Source: Balaenoptera acutorostrata
Taxonomy: Eukaryota > Chordata > Mammalia > Artiodactyla > Balaenopteridae
Assembly (NCBI RefSeq): GCF_949987535.1
Contig: NC_080074.1
Coordinates: 30,279,478-30,343,477 of the forward strand
Reading direction: 5' to 3'
DNA length: 64,000 bases
Shown here: positions 1 through 11,366 of the stretch, one piece after another
How the letters are laid out: each line of letters begins with the position of its first letter
Position numbering within the stretch: position 1 is the stretch's first letter
The notes under the pieces: model-generated
Database searches by the model: none
Seen by the model: the letters and a program-made list of their open reading frames with translations, nothing else
What the model was told of the DNA's origin: nothing
Translations under genes and position numbers: made by a program

Positions 1-77
1 TCCTTCCTTCCCTCCTTCCTCTCCCTCTTCCTTTTCCTCTCCCCCTCCCTTCCTCTCTCTCACTCTCTCTCATCTTC
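1..77. repeat. Pyrimidine-rich low-complexity tract
   Basis: The first 77 bases are almost only C and T, built from irregular TTCC, CTCC and CTCT units. It is a simple-repeat or low-complexity tract cut by the window edge, so its full length is unknown. No coding content. Confidence 0.8.
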
Positions 78-1935
78 TAGTGGTTGTAAATGGTACTGCG
101 TTTTAAACTGGGGTTTCCAGACTTCCCTGGTGGTGCAGTGGTTAAGAATCCGCCTGCCAATGCAGCGGACACGGGTTTGAGCCCTGGTCCGGGAAGATCC
201 CACATGCCGCAGAGCAACTAAGCCCATTTGCCACAACTACTGAGCCTATGCTCTACAGCCCGTGAGCCACAACTACTGAGCCCACGCACCTAGAGAAACC
301 GTGCTCTGCAACAAGAGAAATCACCACAGTGAGAAGCCCACACACCACAATGAAGAGTAGCCAGTGCTCCCCGCAACTAGAGAAAGCCCGCACACGCAGC
401 AACGAAGACCCAACGCAGTCATAAATAAATGAATTAATTAAATAAATTTGAGTTCCCTGTGTTTATGGTTAGTTTATAGACACAATTTATTTTTGTATGT
501 TTACCTTTTATCCTGTGACCTTGTTAAATTCATTTACTAATTCTAAGTACATTTTTGTAGATGCTTTGGGATTTTCTCTGTGAATTATTATGTCTCCTGC
601 AAATAGGGAGAATTTTATTTCTTCTTTTCTATCTTCGTAGCTTTTATTTCCTTTTCTTGCCTGATTGCACTGGCCAGAATTTCCAGAGTTATGTTGAATA
701 AGAGTGGTGAGAGTGGGCATCCTTGTTTTGTTCCTGATCTAAAAGGGAAAGAATTTAGTCTTTTACCACTAAATATAGTGTTACCTGTAGACTTTTTGTA
801 AATTTTTTTTTATCCAGAATGGAGGTTATCTACTATTTCTATTTTTTTCTGAGAGTTTTTATCATGAATGGGTGTTCAATTTTATCAAATACTTTTTCTG
901 CATTAAGTGTTGCACTTGTGTAATTTTTCTTTTTTGGTCTGTTAATACAGTAGGTTATATTGATTAATTTTCAAATATTGAGCCAGCTATGTTTGTATCA
1001 CTGGAATAAACCCCACTTGGTCATGATGTATAAGTCTTTTTATATATTGCTGAATTCTATTTGCTATTTTCTTAAAGATTTTTTGTGTATATATTCATGA
1101 GAAATATTGGTCTGTAATTTATTTGTTTTAGTGCTAGTTTTGGTATGAGAGTAATACCTGCTTCATAGAATGAATTGGGAAGGATTTCTCCCAATAGATT
1201 TTCTATAAGAGTTTACGTAAAACTGGTGTTAATTATTTTTTAAACCTTTAGTGGAATTCTCCACTGAAATCATCTGGACCTGGATATTTTCCCTTTTTTT
1301 CTGAGTTCATAAATTATAAATTCAATGACCTTAATTATTATGGTACTATTCAAATTATTCATTTCAGTTCAATGAGTTGTGTTGCTTTGGTCCATTTCCT
1401 CTATGTTGTTAAATTTATATGTGTAGAGTTTATAATAACTCCTGATTATTCTTGTGATGTCTGCAGTGTGTATAGATATTCTCTGTTTTATTACTGACAT
1501 TAGTAATTTGTGTCCTCTATTGTTCTCTATCAATGTTGATAGAAGTTTGTCAATTTTATTAATCGTTTCAACGGACAAGCTATTTGTTTTAGTGATTTTT
1601 ACTTTGTATATCTCTTTTTGACTCCATTGTTTTCAACTTTTATATTTATTATTTTCTTCCTTTTCCTTGGGAGGGTTTATTTGGAGCTTCTTTTTCTAGG
1701 TTTTTGCAGTGGGAGTTGAGATTACTGATTTGAGACTTCCCTTTTTTCTAGTGTATGCATTTAGTTCTATAAATTTCCTTCGAAGTAGTTTTAACTGTGT
1801 CACACAAACTTTATTATGATGTATTTCCTTTTAAATTTTGCTTCAATTTAATGTATTGTTTTTTAATTACCCTTGAGTCTTCCTCTTTGACCCATGGATT
1901 ATTTAGAAGTGAGCTGTTCAGTTTCCAAGAGTTTT
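78..1935 (-). mobile_element. Ancient L1 (L1M type), ORF2 reverse-transcriptase and endonuclease region, minus strand
   Basis: Read on the minus strand this is decayed L1 ORF2. The best surviving reading frame (508-720) ends in a recognisable segment downstream of the L1 reverse-transcriptase catalytic site, with 'FAGDIIIHRENP' where L1 normally has a FADD-type motif, followed by 'LELVNEFNKVTG'. Further along, antisense L1 landmarks continue: the stretch around 880-1010 (finger/palm region) and 1370-1580. It is interrupted by a SINE at 120-447. Divergence is much higher than in the four younger L1 copies of this window, with many stops. Subfamily not assigned. No function is expected. Confidence 0.75.
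120..447 (+). mobile_element. CHR-1-like tRNA-derived SINE, plus strand, inside the old L1
   Basis: The head 'acttccctggtggtgcag' is typical of cetartiodactyl tRNA-Glu-derived SINEs. A pol III A-box-like region lies near 128-140 and a degenerate B box, 'ggtttgagccc', near 174-184. The body has several 'caactactgagcc' units and ends in an ATAAAT-rich tail at about 421-447. It is longer and more diverged than the SINEs at 8.4, 30.9 and 57.8 kb, so it is probably an older insertion. It interrupts an antisense L1, whose sequence resumes at about 448. I could not define a clean target-site duplication. SINEs carry no protein and rely on L1 ORF2p for copying. Confidence 0.9.
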
Positions 1936-3171
1936 ATTTATTTATTTAATAAATGGATGCTGACTTTTTCTGCTTTTATTGAGATGATCATGTGTATTTT
2001 CTGGTCTTTTCAAAGAAGTTGAAATTTATCAATTTTAAATTTATACCTTTTAAATCTATCAATCAACTTTATTTTGTCTTAATTTCTGATTTCAATTTTA
2101 TGTTTTTCACTGATAATCTCACATGTGCTAACACTTTTATTGTATTGCTCCAGTTATTTATGTCAAAATATAGTTTTTATAATTTTTCAATTATTTTAAT
2201 AATTATATTTAGAATTCTGTATTTCTGTCTGATTAGCTCTTTGACTACCATCTGCAGACTTTTTAAGAAATATTTCTTTCATTATAATTAAATTATTAAA
2301 ACATCATGTTTCAGTAACCAGTTATCTAGATTTTTTAAAATTATCAATTACATAAATTAATTCTATTTTTTGAGGTTTGTTTCTAATTTTATTAAATTTT
2401 GATTAATGAATACCACTTTTTTGAAGCTTATTTATTTGTGAGATTTACACATTCTTGATACTTGACTTTTGTCAGTTTCTTTTGATAAAAACTTCTTAGA
2501 TTTAATGATGATAAATATAATCTTTTCCTGTGTGTTTGGAAAGCACATATCAGCTATAAAGTAGGATATTAGTAAATTTTATAACTTATGACATTAGCAT
2601 AGTCAGGATAATTGCTTGTTGCAACACCTCACCAGCAAGTACACAATTGCAAATGATAATGTTTGAATGACTTAGAGTAACTCCAGACCTTCAAGCCAGG
2701 TAAGGTAAAAGTAGCCCTGTACTTAGTCTAGCTTAGATATCTACCAGAGACCACCTCACATTGGTCAAGAGTACTTGATGATGTGCCCTTGTACACAGTG
2801 TATACAGCAAGACAGGAGACACAATAAACCCAAGAAAGAACCAAGCTAGGACAATTCAGTGTGGGTACATTCCTAAATTTCACAGGTGTCTCCAGAATTC
2901 CTACTAATAAGACCTTTGACCAGATAAAGTGTTTACCCTAAACGTGTTCAGGGAAGCGTGGTCAAAGAAGGCTTTTTCATCATAGTAATGTTTTAATTTT
3001 TTAAAGGAAAATACATAATTTAATTTAAAATGCATAATACAAGGGTAAAATAATATCTATTATTTAGCAGCTCTCTTGCAATTTAATAACTTTTATTTAA
3101 TAATTATATCATTTTATCACCCTCAAAAAAAGTTACTATAAAATTCTGTATATCTTCACAAGGCTGATCAA
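1936..3171. other. AT-rich non-coding stretch, no gene seen
   Basis: A short L1-like remnant (around 1962-2000, 'attgagatgatcatgtg') follows the old L1. The rest is AT-rich and unassigned. A 99-residue frame at 1992-2291 is Phe/Ile/Leu-rich with T-rich codons throughout and shows no domain, so I treat it as chance. Confidence 0.5.
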
Positions 3172-3401
3172 TATAATGCAGTAATTAAGAGTTTGAATTC
3201 TGGAAATAGACTGCCCCCTTTGAATTAAAGCTTCTCTCTGTAATAACTGTGTGATTATAGGCAAAAATTAAACTGTAAAGTGGCAATCATAATAGTATCT
3301 ACTTCACTAGGTAATTTTGTATATCAAATAAAATTTTGTACATTAAGTCCTTAGCATATATGCTGGCACAAAGGAAGCACTCAGTAAAGGTTAGGATTAT
3401 T
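3172..3401 (+). mobile_element. MIR SINE, plus strand
   Basis: The order of landmarks matches a diverged MIR: a 'gcagtaattaagagtttgaattctgg' type head, a central 'ataactgtgtgattatagg' segment, then 'agtggcaatcataatagta', and the 3' part 'gctggcacaaaggaagcac' followed by 'tcagtaaaggttaggattat'. MIRs are ancient tRNA-derived SINEs found across mammals. The copy is nearly full length. Confidence 0.8.
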
Positions 3402-5515
3402 AGATAATAGATATGGGAAGAGAAATCAGGCAAAAATTAAAAACAAAATTTAATGTCATAATTATTCATGTCCAACAATGGCAAATTTATTTTTATGTCT
3501 AGTCTTGTTTGATCCATTGGGAAACTTTTCATTTATGTGTCAGAATTATGTTTTTATTTTAAATTGTTTTAGTTGTAAAGATTATAACTGGCCAAGACTT
3601 CACTTAATTTGGTAGTTTAAGAAAAACTGAATGTCTCTTAGCAACCGGGGCTGATGATATCTCTGAGAAGAAGCATTTTATCTGTTCTCTTCTCAAATCT
3701 CCTTTCTCATTACTGAAACAATATAGATATAAATAAGGCTGTTGCCTGGGATTCAAAATGATATAAGAAAATAGAATGACTGCAAATTGTCCTTGGATAG
3801 GGTGACTTGCTCTTAGTGAGCACATTGTCTATACATTTGAGCAGAGACATGCAAGTCTAATTTTTTTTTTCCCTATAACCTGGTATATTAAGGGCTGAAG
3901 ATTTGTAGAACTTGTTTCTGTGCCTGGTTCTTTAAGTACTGATAAAAGGAAAATGACTCTGAAGTTTTCTTGGAGGAGGCTTAGTTAGGCATATAAAGCA
4001 AAACTTTTTTCTCAGAATACTTGATCTTTAAAAAAAAATAAGATTGGGGGAGTCAGAATATAAGAGTGCAATTTTCTGGGACTACAAAAATCACCTGTTA
4101 AATAAATCAATGAAATTGAATTGAAGTGCTCCTCTTTAATTCAGTGTGAAAACTCATTATGAGAAAGGAAAGCTAATATTCCAAAAACAATAATGGCTCA
4201 GTTTTGCAGTAAAAAGAATCATGTTCAACCATCTCATTCACTGTATGTTTTTTTGAAATAGTTGATGAGGAAATGAAAACTAGGATGCTTTTTGTTCTTT
4301 TTATTTGAAAATTCCAAGCAGGCACTCATCAAATAAACCTATATTTATTTTACTTCCAGTATCCATTAAAATATGTGAGGAGCCTGGGATTACAATGGGA
4401 ACTAAAGGAAGCAGTTACTACAGTAGGTTTTTGAGTAAGTGCCAGCTGAGCACTCTGTCTTTTCTAAGTGAAACCACTCTTTGAATTAAATTATTTCCAT
4501 GGTAATTTAGCAGCATGAGCATTTAGAAAAAATGGTCCCTAAAATAACTGTTATTATGTACATCTATAGAAATGGTGAGTCAAGATAAGGAGACAAGCTT
4601 TTACTGAAGTTTGAGGTTTGAAGTATTGATTAAGGTTCAGAAGAATCATAGAAGAAATAACAATTAAGCTCAGAGTACAGAAAGGCCTTTTTTTTTTCTG
4701 GCTGATTTTCCCATTGGTAATGCCAAACAATCTTGAGCCTGTGGAATTCCATTAATTTCTATAAATATTTTTGACAGCAATATCCTCAAACTTGGAAAAA
4801 ATACCAATGGGATTCTTACTGTTTTTTTGTCTTAGCTTCCGTCTATAACGGAAAATACAACAGATTTTTTTTCTACTCAAATCCTTTTTCTCTTTAAATA
4901 TTTGTTGAGAGTACACCTTAGTTCCCTGATTCTTGGTAAAATATTGTCATTTAGATATTATACTAGATATCTTGGTTTAGATATTTTTCACGGATATCTT
5001 TCTCATCTTTAAAAATTCAGATCTAAGATAATACCAAATATTTTATGAAGTTCATGGAGCTGTGACAAAAGCTATTACTAGGCTTCAGATGATTTTAAAT
5101 ATCACTAAGTTACGGGAAATTGATGACAGGAGGCCCTGAAGTATTCAAATATTCTGATCTGCATCACTTGTCACTTTGATTTTCAACAAATAGATCAAAC
5201 ACAATGAATTTAATTGGAAAAACTTGTACAACACTAAAAAAATTTTAACAAATAAATGTGTGTATACATAAAAATAGATATAGATAGATAAGCTGGTGAT
5301 CATATGATTTTACAATATTATCTTTTCCCCTTCTAATTATTTTTCAAGATTTCCCTATTTCTTTCAATGGAACTACCATTTTTTCACATGTCAAGTCTCC
5401 CCAAATGTCTGTTAATTTTAGCTTCATGGAATTTTTTTCAGCCATTGCTTCACAATATTGTACATGATATTCCCACCCTCATTTAGAAATCTTTAGAAAT
5501 TCCTTGATTTTCATT
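3402..5515. other. Non-coding stretch, no recognised feature
   Basis: About 2.1 kb of AT-rich sequence with short homopolymer runs. No long reading frame, no splice-bounded exon candidate and no repeat family that I can name. A 73-residue minus-strand frame at 3604-3825 has no recognisable domain. Confidence 0.5.
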
Positions 5516-5925
5516 ATTCATAAAATATTCCCTGAATGCCTAGTATGTACTAGTTACAAATCCAGAGAGTGAAAATATAATAGTGAACAAAAGAGACAAA
5601 ATTCCATTTCCATTGGGCTTACGTTTTAATGGAGATATAAAAAATTTTAAAAATATATAAAAATATTAAATCAGTCCAATATATAGAATATTAGTGATGA
5701 GGCTAATGGAGCATGAGAGAAAATGTTGTAAGAGGTTTGAACCCTCAGGTAGAATGACCAGGGAAGGAGATATTGAGAAAGTGACTCAAGTAAAAACTGG
5801 AAAAAAAGAAAGTTAATGATTCTAAAGGTTAAGCAAGTGAAAAGGCCATGAGCAGAAGCATGCTTAATGTTCCTGGAACAGCAAGAAAGACAGTGTGGGT
5901 GGCTACTGTACAGAAAATGAGGGGA
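5516..5925 (-). mobile_element. L2 LINE 3' region, minus strand
   Basis: In the antisense orientation the L2 3' end appears in the correct order: 'gaatgcctagtatgtact', 'atagtgaacaaaagagac', 'gggcttacgttttaatgg', then 'ccagggaaggagatattgag', and finally 'ctggaacagcaagaaag' with 'cagtgtgggtggctactg'. Strongly diverged, as expected for an element active before placental radiation. Confidence 0.65.
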
Positions 5926-5939
5926 AAGATTTTATAAAA

Positions 5940-6211
5940 TAACTCCTTAGCCTGGCATTTAAAGGTATCCTTAGTCTAATCCCCCTCTACAAACACTCTG
6001 TCAATTAACACTATGCTCATGCCAAAAGATTCCATAGCACTCTCATCTTCAAGATTTTATTCTTTTCATTCTCCTTGTCTATTTTATACTCTTTTCTTTA
6101 CCTAGGTTACCAATCTGTACATTGCCAAGTAAAATACTATCCCTGAGGAAACGTGCAATTTTCCCAACCTACAATGAATTCTCTTTTCTTTGAACCTCTT
6201 AGAGCACCATT

Positions 6212-6246
<35 letters not shown>

Positions 6247-6375
6247 TGCCTTTATATGAACATAATGTATTTATATTTTTCTATCTCCAGATCTAAAATT
6301 ATAAGCTGAGAAATGGGGAACTCTTAATAGCTTTTTGTATCCTATAGCAACCAGAGTGCCTTGCAGTAAGTCAAT
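5940..6375 (+). mobile_element. Probable L2 LINE remnant, plus strand
   Basis: The text runs from 'agcctggcatttaaaggt' through 'actatgctcatgcc' to 'agctttttgtatcctatagc' and 'ccagagtgccttgcagta', which follows the order of a sense L2 3' end. A TC/CA microsatellite sits inside it. Similarity is weak and judged by eye. Confidence 0.4.
6211..6246. repeat. Compound (TC)n-(CA)n microsatellite
   Basis: About twelve TC units run directly into about six CA units. A potentially polymorphic short tandem repeat. Confidence 0.9.
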
Positions 6376-6404
6376 TTTTAAAATGGATTTAGTCATATTT
6401 GTCT

Positions 6405-6640
6405 GTAGGATTGAAAGCTCAGTAAAGGGAGTGATTTAGTCTTTCATTTGACAAACACATATTGAATCCTTACTAAATATTGCCCTGAGGAGAGAGAGAA
6501 AAAAAGGCCCAATCTCCAGCGACAAAAAGATGACAGTCTAGTGTAGAAGACCAACTGGTAAATGTGCAAGTGCCATACAGCCTAATGGGTGCCTAGTTAG
6601 AGATATACACAGGGGCGTGGATGTGTTACTCTGGGTCCTC
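6405..6640 (-). mobile_element. Probable L2 LINE 3' remnant, minus strand
   Basis: It starts with a 'tttgacaaacacatattga' motif equivalent to the antisense L2 terminus, then 'gatgacagtctagtgtaga' and 'tagagatatacacaggggcg', in the expected order. Diverged. The next 750 bases look like another old interspersed repeat that I cannot name. Confidence 0.45.
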
Positions 6641-7400
6641 CAAGAAGCAGATGCTAAGACAAGATTAAATGTGCAAAGATTTCCCTAAGGGGAATGCCTG
6701 TGAGAGAACACAAGGAGGAAGCGGAGAAATTTGAGAAGCAGTCAGATCATGATGCAAGTCTGACCCTGAGCGAAGAAGAGAGGGAGGGACGAGTGGGTGA
6801 AAGTTTCCTGGGCTTCTGTGTGGTCCAAGGAAGGTCCAACAAAGCACAAGAGTCACTGAGGCAAAGCCAGAATCTGAAGGGTCCTGTGTCTGCCAGGATG
6901 GGTCTGCCTTCATCTTACCTTACTCAGTCATTGACTGGACATGGGCTATGAGAGGTGTGGCCTTGGCACAGATGCAGCTATGAATTATAGAGCACAGCAG
7001 CTGGATTCTAAGTCAAGGATGCCCGCTGCAGTGGGAGGTCTGCCAGACACAGCCTCAGCGCTGCCACCCAGTAGGAGCACACTGGATCCAGAGTTGAACT
7101 GAAACAAGGGAGGACTCTCCAGAGTAACTCACACTTGAGTTGTGTCATGAATCTGTATCGAGCTAGTTCCATAAAGAAGAAAGGGAAGACATAAACTGGG
7201 AAGGCACTGAGGCATGGGGTGCACTGTAGGTTCAGGGAACCATGTAGAGTAGATGGCTTGAGTGTAACATATAAAGGGAGTGTGGTGAGTAAGGGAAGTG
7301 AGAACGGAAATGTGGCAAATAGAGGGCACGTCATTAAGAGCCCCATGAACGGCATATGGGTTTGATCTTGAAGGAGAATTGTCAGAGAAGGATTTTCAGC
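6641..7400. other. Non-coding, possibly an ancient unnamed interspersed repeat
   Basis: Overlapping frames on both strands (6694-6951 plus, 6665-6913 minus, 7008-7355 minus) reflect slightly higher GC and not a gene. None has a domain, and opposite-strand frames overlap. The start, 'cctccaagaagcagatgc' followed by 'gtgcaaagatttccc', looks like an old mammalian repeat. Confidence 0.35.
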
Positions 7401-8315
7401 CAGGGTAATTGCATGACTGCCTGCTCTAATACTATTAAAGAACAGAAAGTAATCCTGCTACCATTTCAGCACTTGCCAGGTTTTCAACTTACACTGAACA
7501 ATAGGTTCTGAAGAAGGTAAATTGATTTTTTAAAAATAATCTTTTTAGTTTTTTATGGGTTTTAAATTATTCTGAAAGAATTAATATCCAATCCCTGTAA
7601 GAATCTAGACTTTAAAATTCAAGGCTCCTAAAGGAAAGCATTTAGAATTAGGAAGTTGAATAGAATAACCTCTTCTATTAGAGGTTGTTTTGTTAAAAAA
7701 AAAAAAATTTACAAAAATATCTCAAGAGTTTATGGAGGGTATAGAGAAGCTGATATGCTTGGACATGGGCATGCTTGGATACAAGCTGAAGTATTTGTGA
7801 ACCTGTTGGGCAACCTTTGCCATTTTGTTAAAGGACTTTCAACACCTTCAATCTTTCTATTACAGAAATATCACAGAGTGTGATAATCACCATCACTAAA
7901 CACAGTAGGATATGTTTGGTCCTACCATAGTCTGGGATTCCCTAAGAAAGAGTTTCCTGTAATTCTGGCAACTACCATTAGATGGTAATATAAATGTTTC
8001 TGGGAATGCTACTCAGGGATTATTTACTGAATATAGTTATTTGAGATGCAAGAGATTATTCACACAATTGAAAATCTTAATTTGTTCTTTCTAATGGAAT
8101 GCTTTACTAAAATAAAGATGGTACCACTATCCCCATCACTAGCTATGGACTGATATTCTTAGTAATTAGCCAGACAAGTCAATGAGAAAGACACAGAGAA
8201 TTCTGAATAAACCAAAGGCAAAATGCTTTCTACTGGCTACATACATACATACAAGCATCCATAAAACGAAGCCATGCAAAGAATAGTTTTGCACTGCATT
8301 TGAGTGGTTACAGAG
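7401..8315. other. Non-coding stretch, no recognised feature
   Basis: AT-rich sequence with an A-run at 7696-7707. No gene, RNA or named repeat recognised. Confidence 0.5.
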
Positions 8316-8838
8316 CAGTGGTTCTGAACTGAGGGGTAGGAGAGATTTTATACCTACCCCTAGGGACATTTGGCCATGTCTGGAGACATTTTAAATTTAT
8401 TTATTTATTTATTTTTGGCTGTGTTGGGTCTTCGTTTCTGTGCGAGGGCTTTCTCCAGTTGCGGCAAGTGGGGTCCACTCTTCATCGCGGTGCACGGGCC
8501 TCTCACCGTCGCGGCCTCTCTTGTTGCGGAGCACAGGCTCCAGACGCGCAGGCTCAGTAATTGTGGCTCACGGGCCCAGTTGCTCCGCGGCATGTGGGAT
8601 CTTCCCAGACCAGGGCTCGAACCCGTCTCCCCTGCATTGGCAGGCAGATTCTCAACCACTGCGCCACCAGGGAAGCCCTGGAGACATTTTAGATTGTCAC
8701 ATTAAAAGGGGTTGCTACTTACATCTAGTTAGTAAAGGCAGGTATGCTGCTAAATAATGTACGGGGCAGCCTCCCCTTCCCCCAAGAAAGAATTATCTAA
8801 CCCAAAATGTCAATAGTTTAACAAACTGAGGTATTCTG
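8316..8838. mobile_element. MER20 (hAT-Charlie MITE), split by a SINE
   Basis: The left part (8316-8393) begins 'cagtggttctgaactg' and reaches 'ggacatttggccatgtctgg'. After the SINE it resumes (8692 onward) with 'gattgtcac', then 'gcaggtatgctgctaaa', 'aagaattatctaaccc' and 'aaaatgtcaatag'. This is the order of a full MER20, a non-autonomous hAT element of about 220 bp. MER20 copies have been linked to endometrial gene regulation in placental mammals, but nothing here shows that this copy is active, and the SINE interrupts it. Confidence 0.75.
8394..8678 (-). mobile_element. Cetacean CHR-type SINE, minus strand, in MER20
   Basis: On the minus strand it starts 'gggcttccctggtggcgcag', has the B box 'gggttcgagccctgg' and ends in an (AAAT)n tail (plus-strand 8394-8413). 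It is bounded by a 14-bp direct repeat, 'ctggagacatttta', at 8380-8393 and 8678-8691, whose last shared base is ambiguous with the SINE edge. The repeat restores a continuous MER20 when one copy and the SINE are removed. This is a textbook L1-mediated insertion. A 111-residue frame across it (8370-8705) is meaningless. Confidence 0.95.
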
Positions 8839-9189
8839 TTGTGAGGTGTTCAACCAATGTGATCCTAACTATACGTCATCAAGTCCTGATCTGAGAAACA
8901 AACATGCACCAGCCCAAGTTGGTACATAGAAGACTGAGACAAGCACAGTCTTCTGGATGGGAGAAGATCCTACCTTCACTTCACATAATACACAGATATT
9001 TTTCACCTAATACATATCTCTATGACTAGTAAAACAGCTGACTGTTGTTTTTAGCTTCAGTGACAGAAAGAATAGGGACAGTGTGGAGAAAGTTCACTTG
9101 TATTTCTGGGGAGAAAATTACTGCATAGGAAATCCCATCATCCCAAGTGGCCAATAGACTAGGTAGTCCCACTATGTATCAAACAATTG
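8839..9189. other. Non-coding stretch, nothing recognised
   Basis: About 350 bases without an open frame or named repeat. Confidence 0.5.
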
Positions 9190-9415
9190 ATGGACCTTAT
9201 TTTATTATTTACTACAATCCTTTAATATGCATTTATACAAATTATATATATATTAAATACCCACCTTAATATTATATATAAGTATATATATGTATGTATA
9301 TATACTAATTTTACTGAGGAGGAAACTGAGGAAGAGTGGTTTGTTAGTTTGCTCAAGTTCTTATAGCTCATAAGCAGAATGATTTAACTTGTATGTCATC
9401 CAAGCACTATAATTT
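9190..9415 (-). mobile_element. MIR SINE, minus strand, expanded by a TA-rich tract
   Basis: The antisense MIR core is visible at 9308-9400: 'ttttactgaggaggaaactgagg', then 'ttgctcaagttcttatagct'. The left part corresponds to the antisense MIR 3' half, but an AT dinucleotide expansion at 9241-9306 has disrupted it. Confidence 0.6.
9241..9306. repeat. Imperfect (TA)n / TATG-rich tract
   Basis: Runs of TA interrupted by single bases and TATGTATG units, within the MIR. Likely unstable in length. Confidence 0.8.
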
Positions 9416-10017
9416 TAGAAGTTTTCCACCCTTGCAACTACTGTTGCAGTTTTTTATGTTTTTTAATTTTGAAGCCATTTTCCCCTATACATCTCTATTT
9501 CAATGCACCCATGCCTCCCTCCAATAATATCCCCAATTATCTTCTAGTCACCAAATCTGATTACCTTTATCTCAGTTTTCACCTTCTCTGAGTTTTCTGA
9601 TTCATTACTCCTGAGACTATCCCCAGTTACACTATAGTTGGCTCATTTTATTAGTGTCACCATCTGACTCATCAGCCTTTATTCCCTTTCCTTCTTGTTT
9701 GTTATGCCTATTTTTATCTTCCTATTCTCCAAATTTGGCTACCCTCCATGATTTTGTTTTTGAAGCTCTTTACTTCTCTATAATCATATTATCAACATCT
9801 TAACCTCATCTCTCTCTTCAAGGCAAATAACACAGAAATCAACTTGAATATAGCAGATATGTGATTATATAAGCAGTTGCTGATTAAAGGGGTGCATATA
9901 CAAATGATTTCTAAATAAAAGGTAAATATTATTTAGGTAACAAAGAGAACTAAAGAGTAAAAACTAGAAAAGACTTACTTTGATGGGTGGGCAAAAGCAT
10001 ATTTATTGAGGGAGTCT
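9416..10017. other. Non-coding stretch, nothing recognised
   Basis: T- and C-rich sequence (9480-9820) without a frame over 60 codons. No repeat that I can name. Confidence 0.45.
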
Positions 10018-10273
10018 GTGATGGTTAATGTTTTGTATCAACTTAGCTAGGCTATGACCCAGATATTTGGTCAAACACCAATCAAATATCTCTGTGAAGA
10101 TATTTTTTAAGATGAGATTAACACTTAAATTACTAGACTTTGAATAAAGCAGATTATCCCCCATAATATGGGTGGGCCTTATCCCATCAGTTGAAGGTCT
10201 TAAGAGAAACCAGATTGAGGTTTCCTGAGGACAAGGGAATTCTACGTCCAGACTGCCTTCAGACTCAAGCTAC

Positions 10274-10317
<44 letters not shown>

Positions 10318-10367
10318 ACACATATCCTAATGGTTTTGATTTTCTAGAGAACCCTAATACAGAGTCT
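10018..10367 (+). mobile_element. Ancient LTR-like interspersed repeat with internal CA microsatellite
   Basis: It begins 'tgatggttaatgttttg', continues with 'caacttagctaggctatg' and 'aagcagattatccccc', then 'gggtgggccttatccc', and ends 'agagaaccctaatacag'. I recognise this as a widespread old mammalian repeat, but I am not certain of its family name. A 7-bp candidate target-site repeat, 'gagtctg', flanks it (10011-10017 and 10366-10372). Its internal A-rich/CT part has become a CA array. Confidence 0.5.
10275..10310. repeat. (CA)n microsatellite
   Basis: About eighteen uninterrupted CA units inside the preceding old repeat. A good candidate for a length-polymorphic marker. Confidence 0.95.
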
Positions 10368-10384
10368 GATAAAAATGGCTAAAA

Positions 10385-10640
10385 AAGGTAGTAACAAACC
10401 CAGGAGAGATTACCTTCCAGGTCACTGATGGAGTTTCAAGACGTATTAGGTGTTCAACAATGTCAAATGCTACAGAAAGCCCTACATTTTGCAACAGAGA
10501 AGAGACCAATGAATAATAATCTTTCATCAATGGTAACTTAAACAAGAGGAGTTCCAGTGGCATGCTGGAACAAAACTGTAATGGGTTAAAGAGTGGGAGA
10601 TTATGAGGATTGGAGATATTACCTTAGAAAACACTTTCAA
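10385..10640 (-). mobile_element. Probable L2/CR1-clade LINE fragment, minus strand
   Basis: 'ggagtttcaagacgtatt', 'caacaatgtcaaatgctac', 'gaccaatgaataataat' and 'aagaggagttccagtgg' follow, in order, a well-known antisense ancient LINE segment. Judged by eye and strongly diverged. Confidence 0.4.
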
Positions 10641-10749
10641 TACATTTGATAATGTCAGATATTACTGTATGTGTCTCCTCTTTCCATTCTCATTGCCAAT
10701 CCCCAAGTTAAAGCTCTTCTCCCATTTTGTAGTCTACCACCCTCTGTTT

Positions 10750-11366
10750 TGTTTTAAATAACAGCTTTATTCATATATAATTCACATACCATAAAATTCA
10801 CTCTTTTATTTATTTATTTATTTATTTTTACCTATGCCGTTTTGTTTTATGTTTTTTTTTACCCTCCATTGTATCAGGGGTTAAAACAAGATTTTTACCT
10901 TTCTTTTAATTTTGAACTAATTTTAAACTTACAGAAAAATTACCTGACTAGCACACAGAACTTTTTTTGTCCTGAGCTATTTAAGAGTAGGTTGCCAGCT
11001 ATATGCCCTGTCACCTATATAAATACTTTACGGTGTGTATTTCCTACAAACCACAATATTCTCTTGCAAGAAGTACAACACAACCATTAGAACAAGGACA
11101 TTGACAATGATACTTCACTACAATCTAACCTACAGAGCCCATTCAAGTTTTGACAATTGTCCCAACAATGTCCTTGCCAAAGAATCCAACCCAAGATTAT
11201 ACCTTGCTTTTGATTTTTTATCCCTCTTTAGTTACCTTTAGCCTGGAACATACCCTCAGTCTTTCCTTGACCTTCATGACCACTTTTGATGATAACAGGC
11301 CAGTTATTTAGTAGAATGTCCCTTGATCTGGGTTTATCTTATGTCTAGATCCAAGTGATGCACTTT
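10750..11366 (+). mobile_element. Old L1 (L1M/L1ME type) 3' UTR, left part, split by L1-A
   Basis: Landmarks include 'tatataattcacatacc' with 'ataaaattcactc', then 'cttacagaaaaattacc', 'ggtgtgtatttcctac', 'gacaattgtcccaac', 'aacaggccagttattta' and 'gtagaatgtcccttgatc'. This is a typical old L1 3' UTR. It stops at 'caagtgatgcacttt' (11352-11366), the left target-site copy of L1-A, and resumes at 17128. Family level certain, subfamily not. Confidence 0.65.
10804..10829. repeat. (TTTA)n short tandem repeat
   Basis: Five to six TTTA units, ending in a T-run, inside the old L1 3' UTR. Confidence 0.8.

Noticed and set aside
1992..2291. 99-codon plus-strand frame, Phe/Ile-rich like a membrane protein
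   Set aside because: T-rich DNA read in frame gives Phe and Leu; no signal, domain or splice context.
6665..7355. Overlapping frames on both strands suggesting an exon
   Set aside because: Frames overlap on opposite strands, have no domain, and the stretch resembles an old interspersed repeat.
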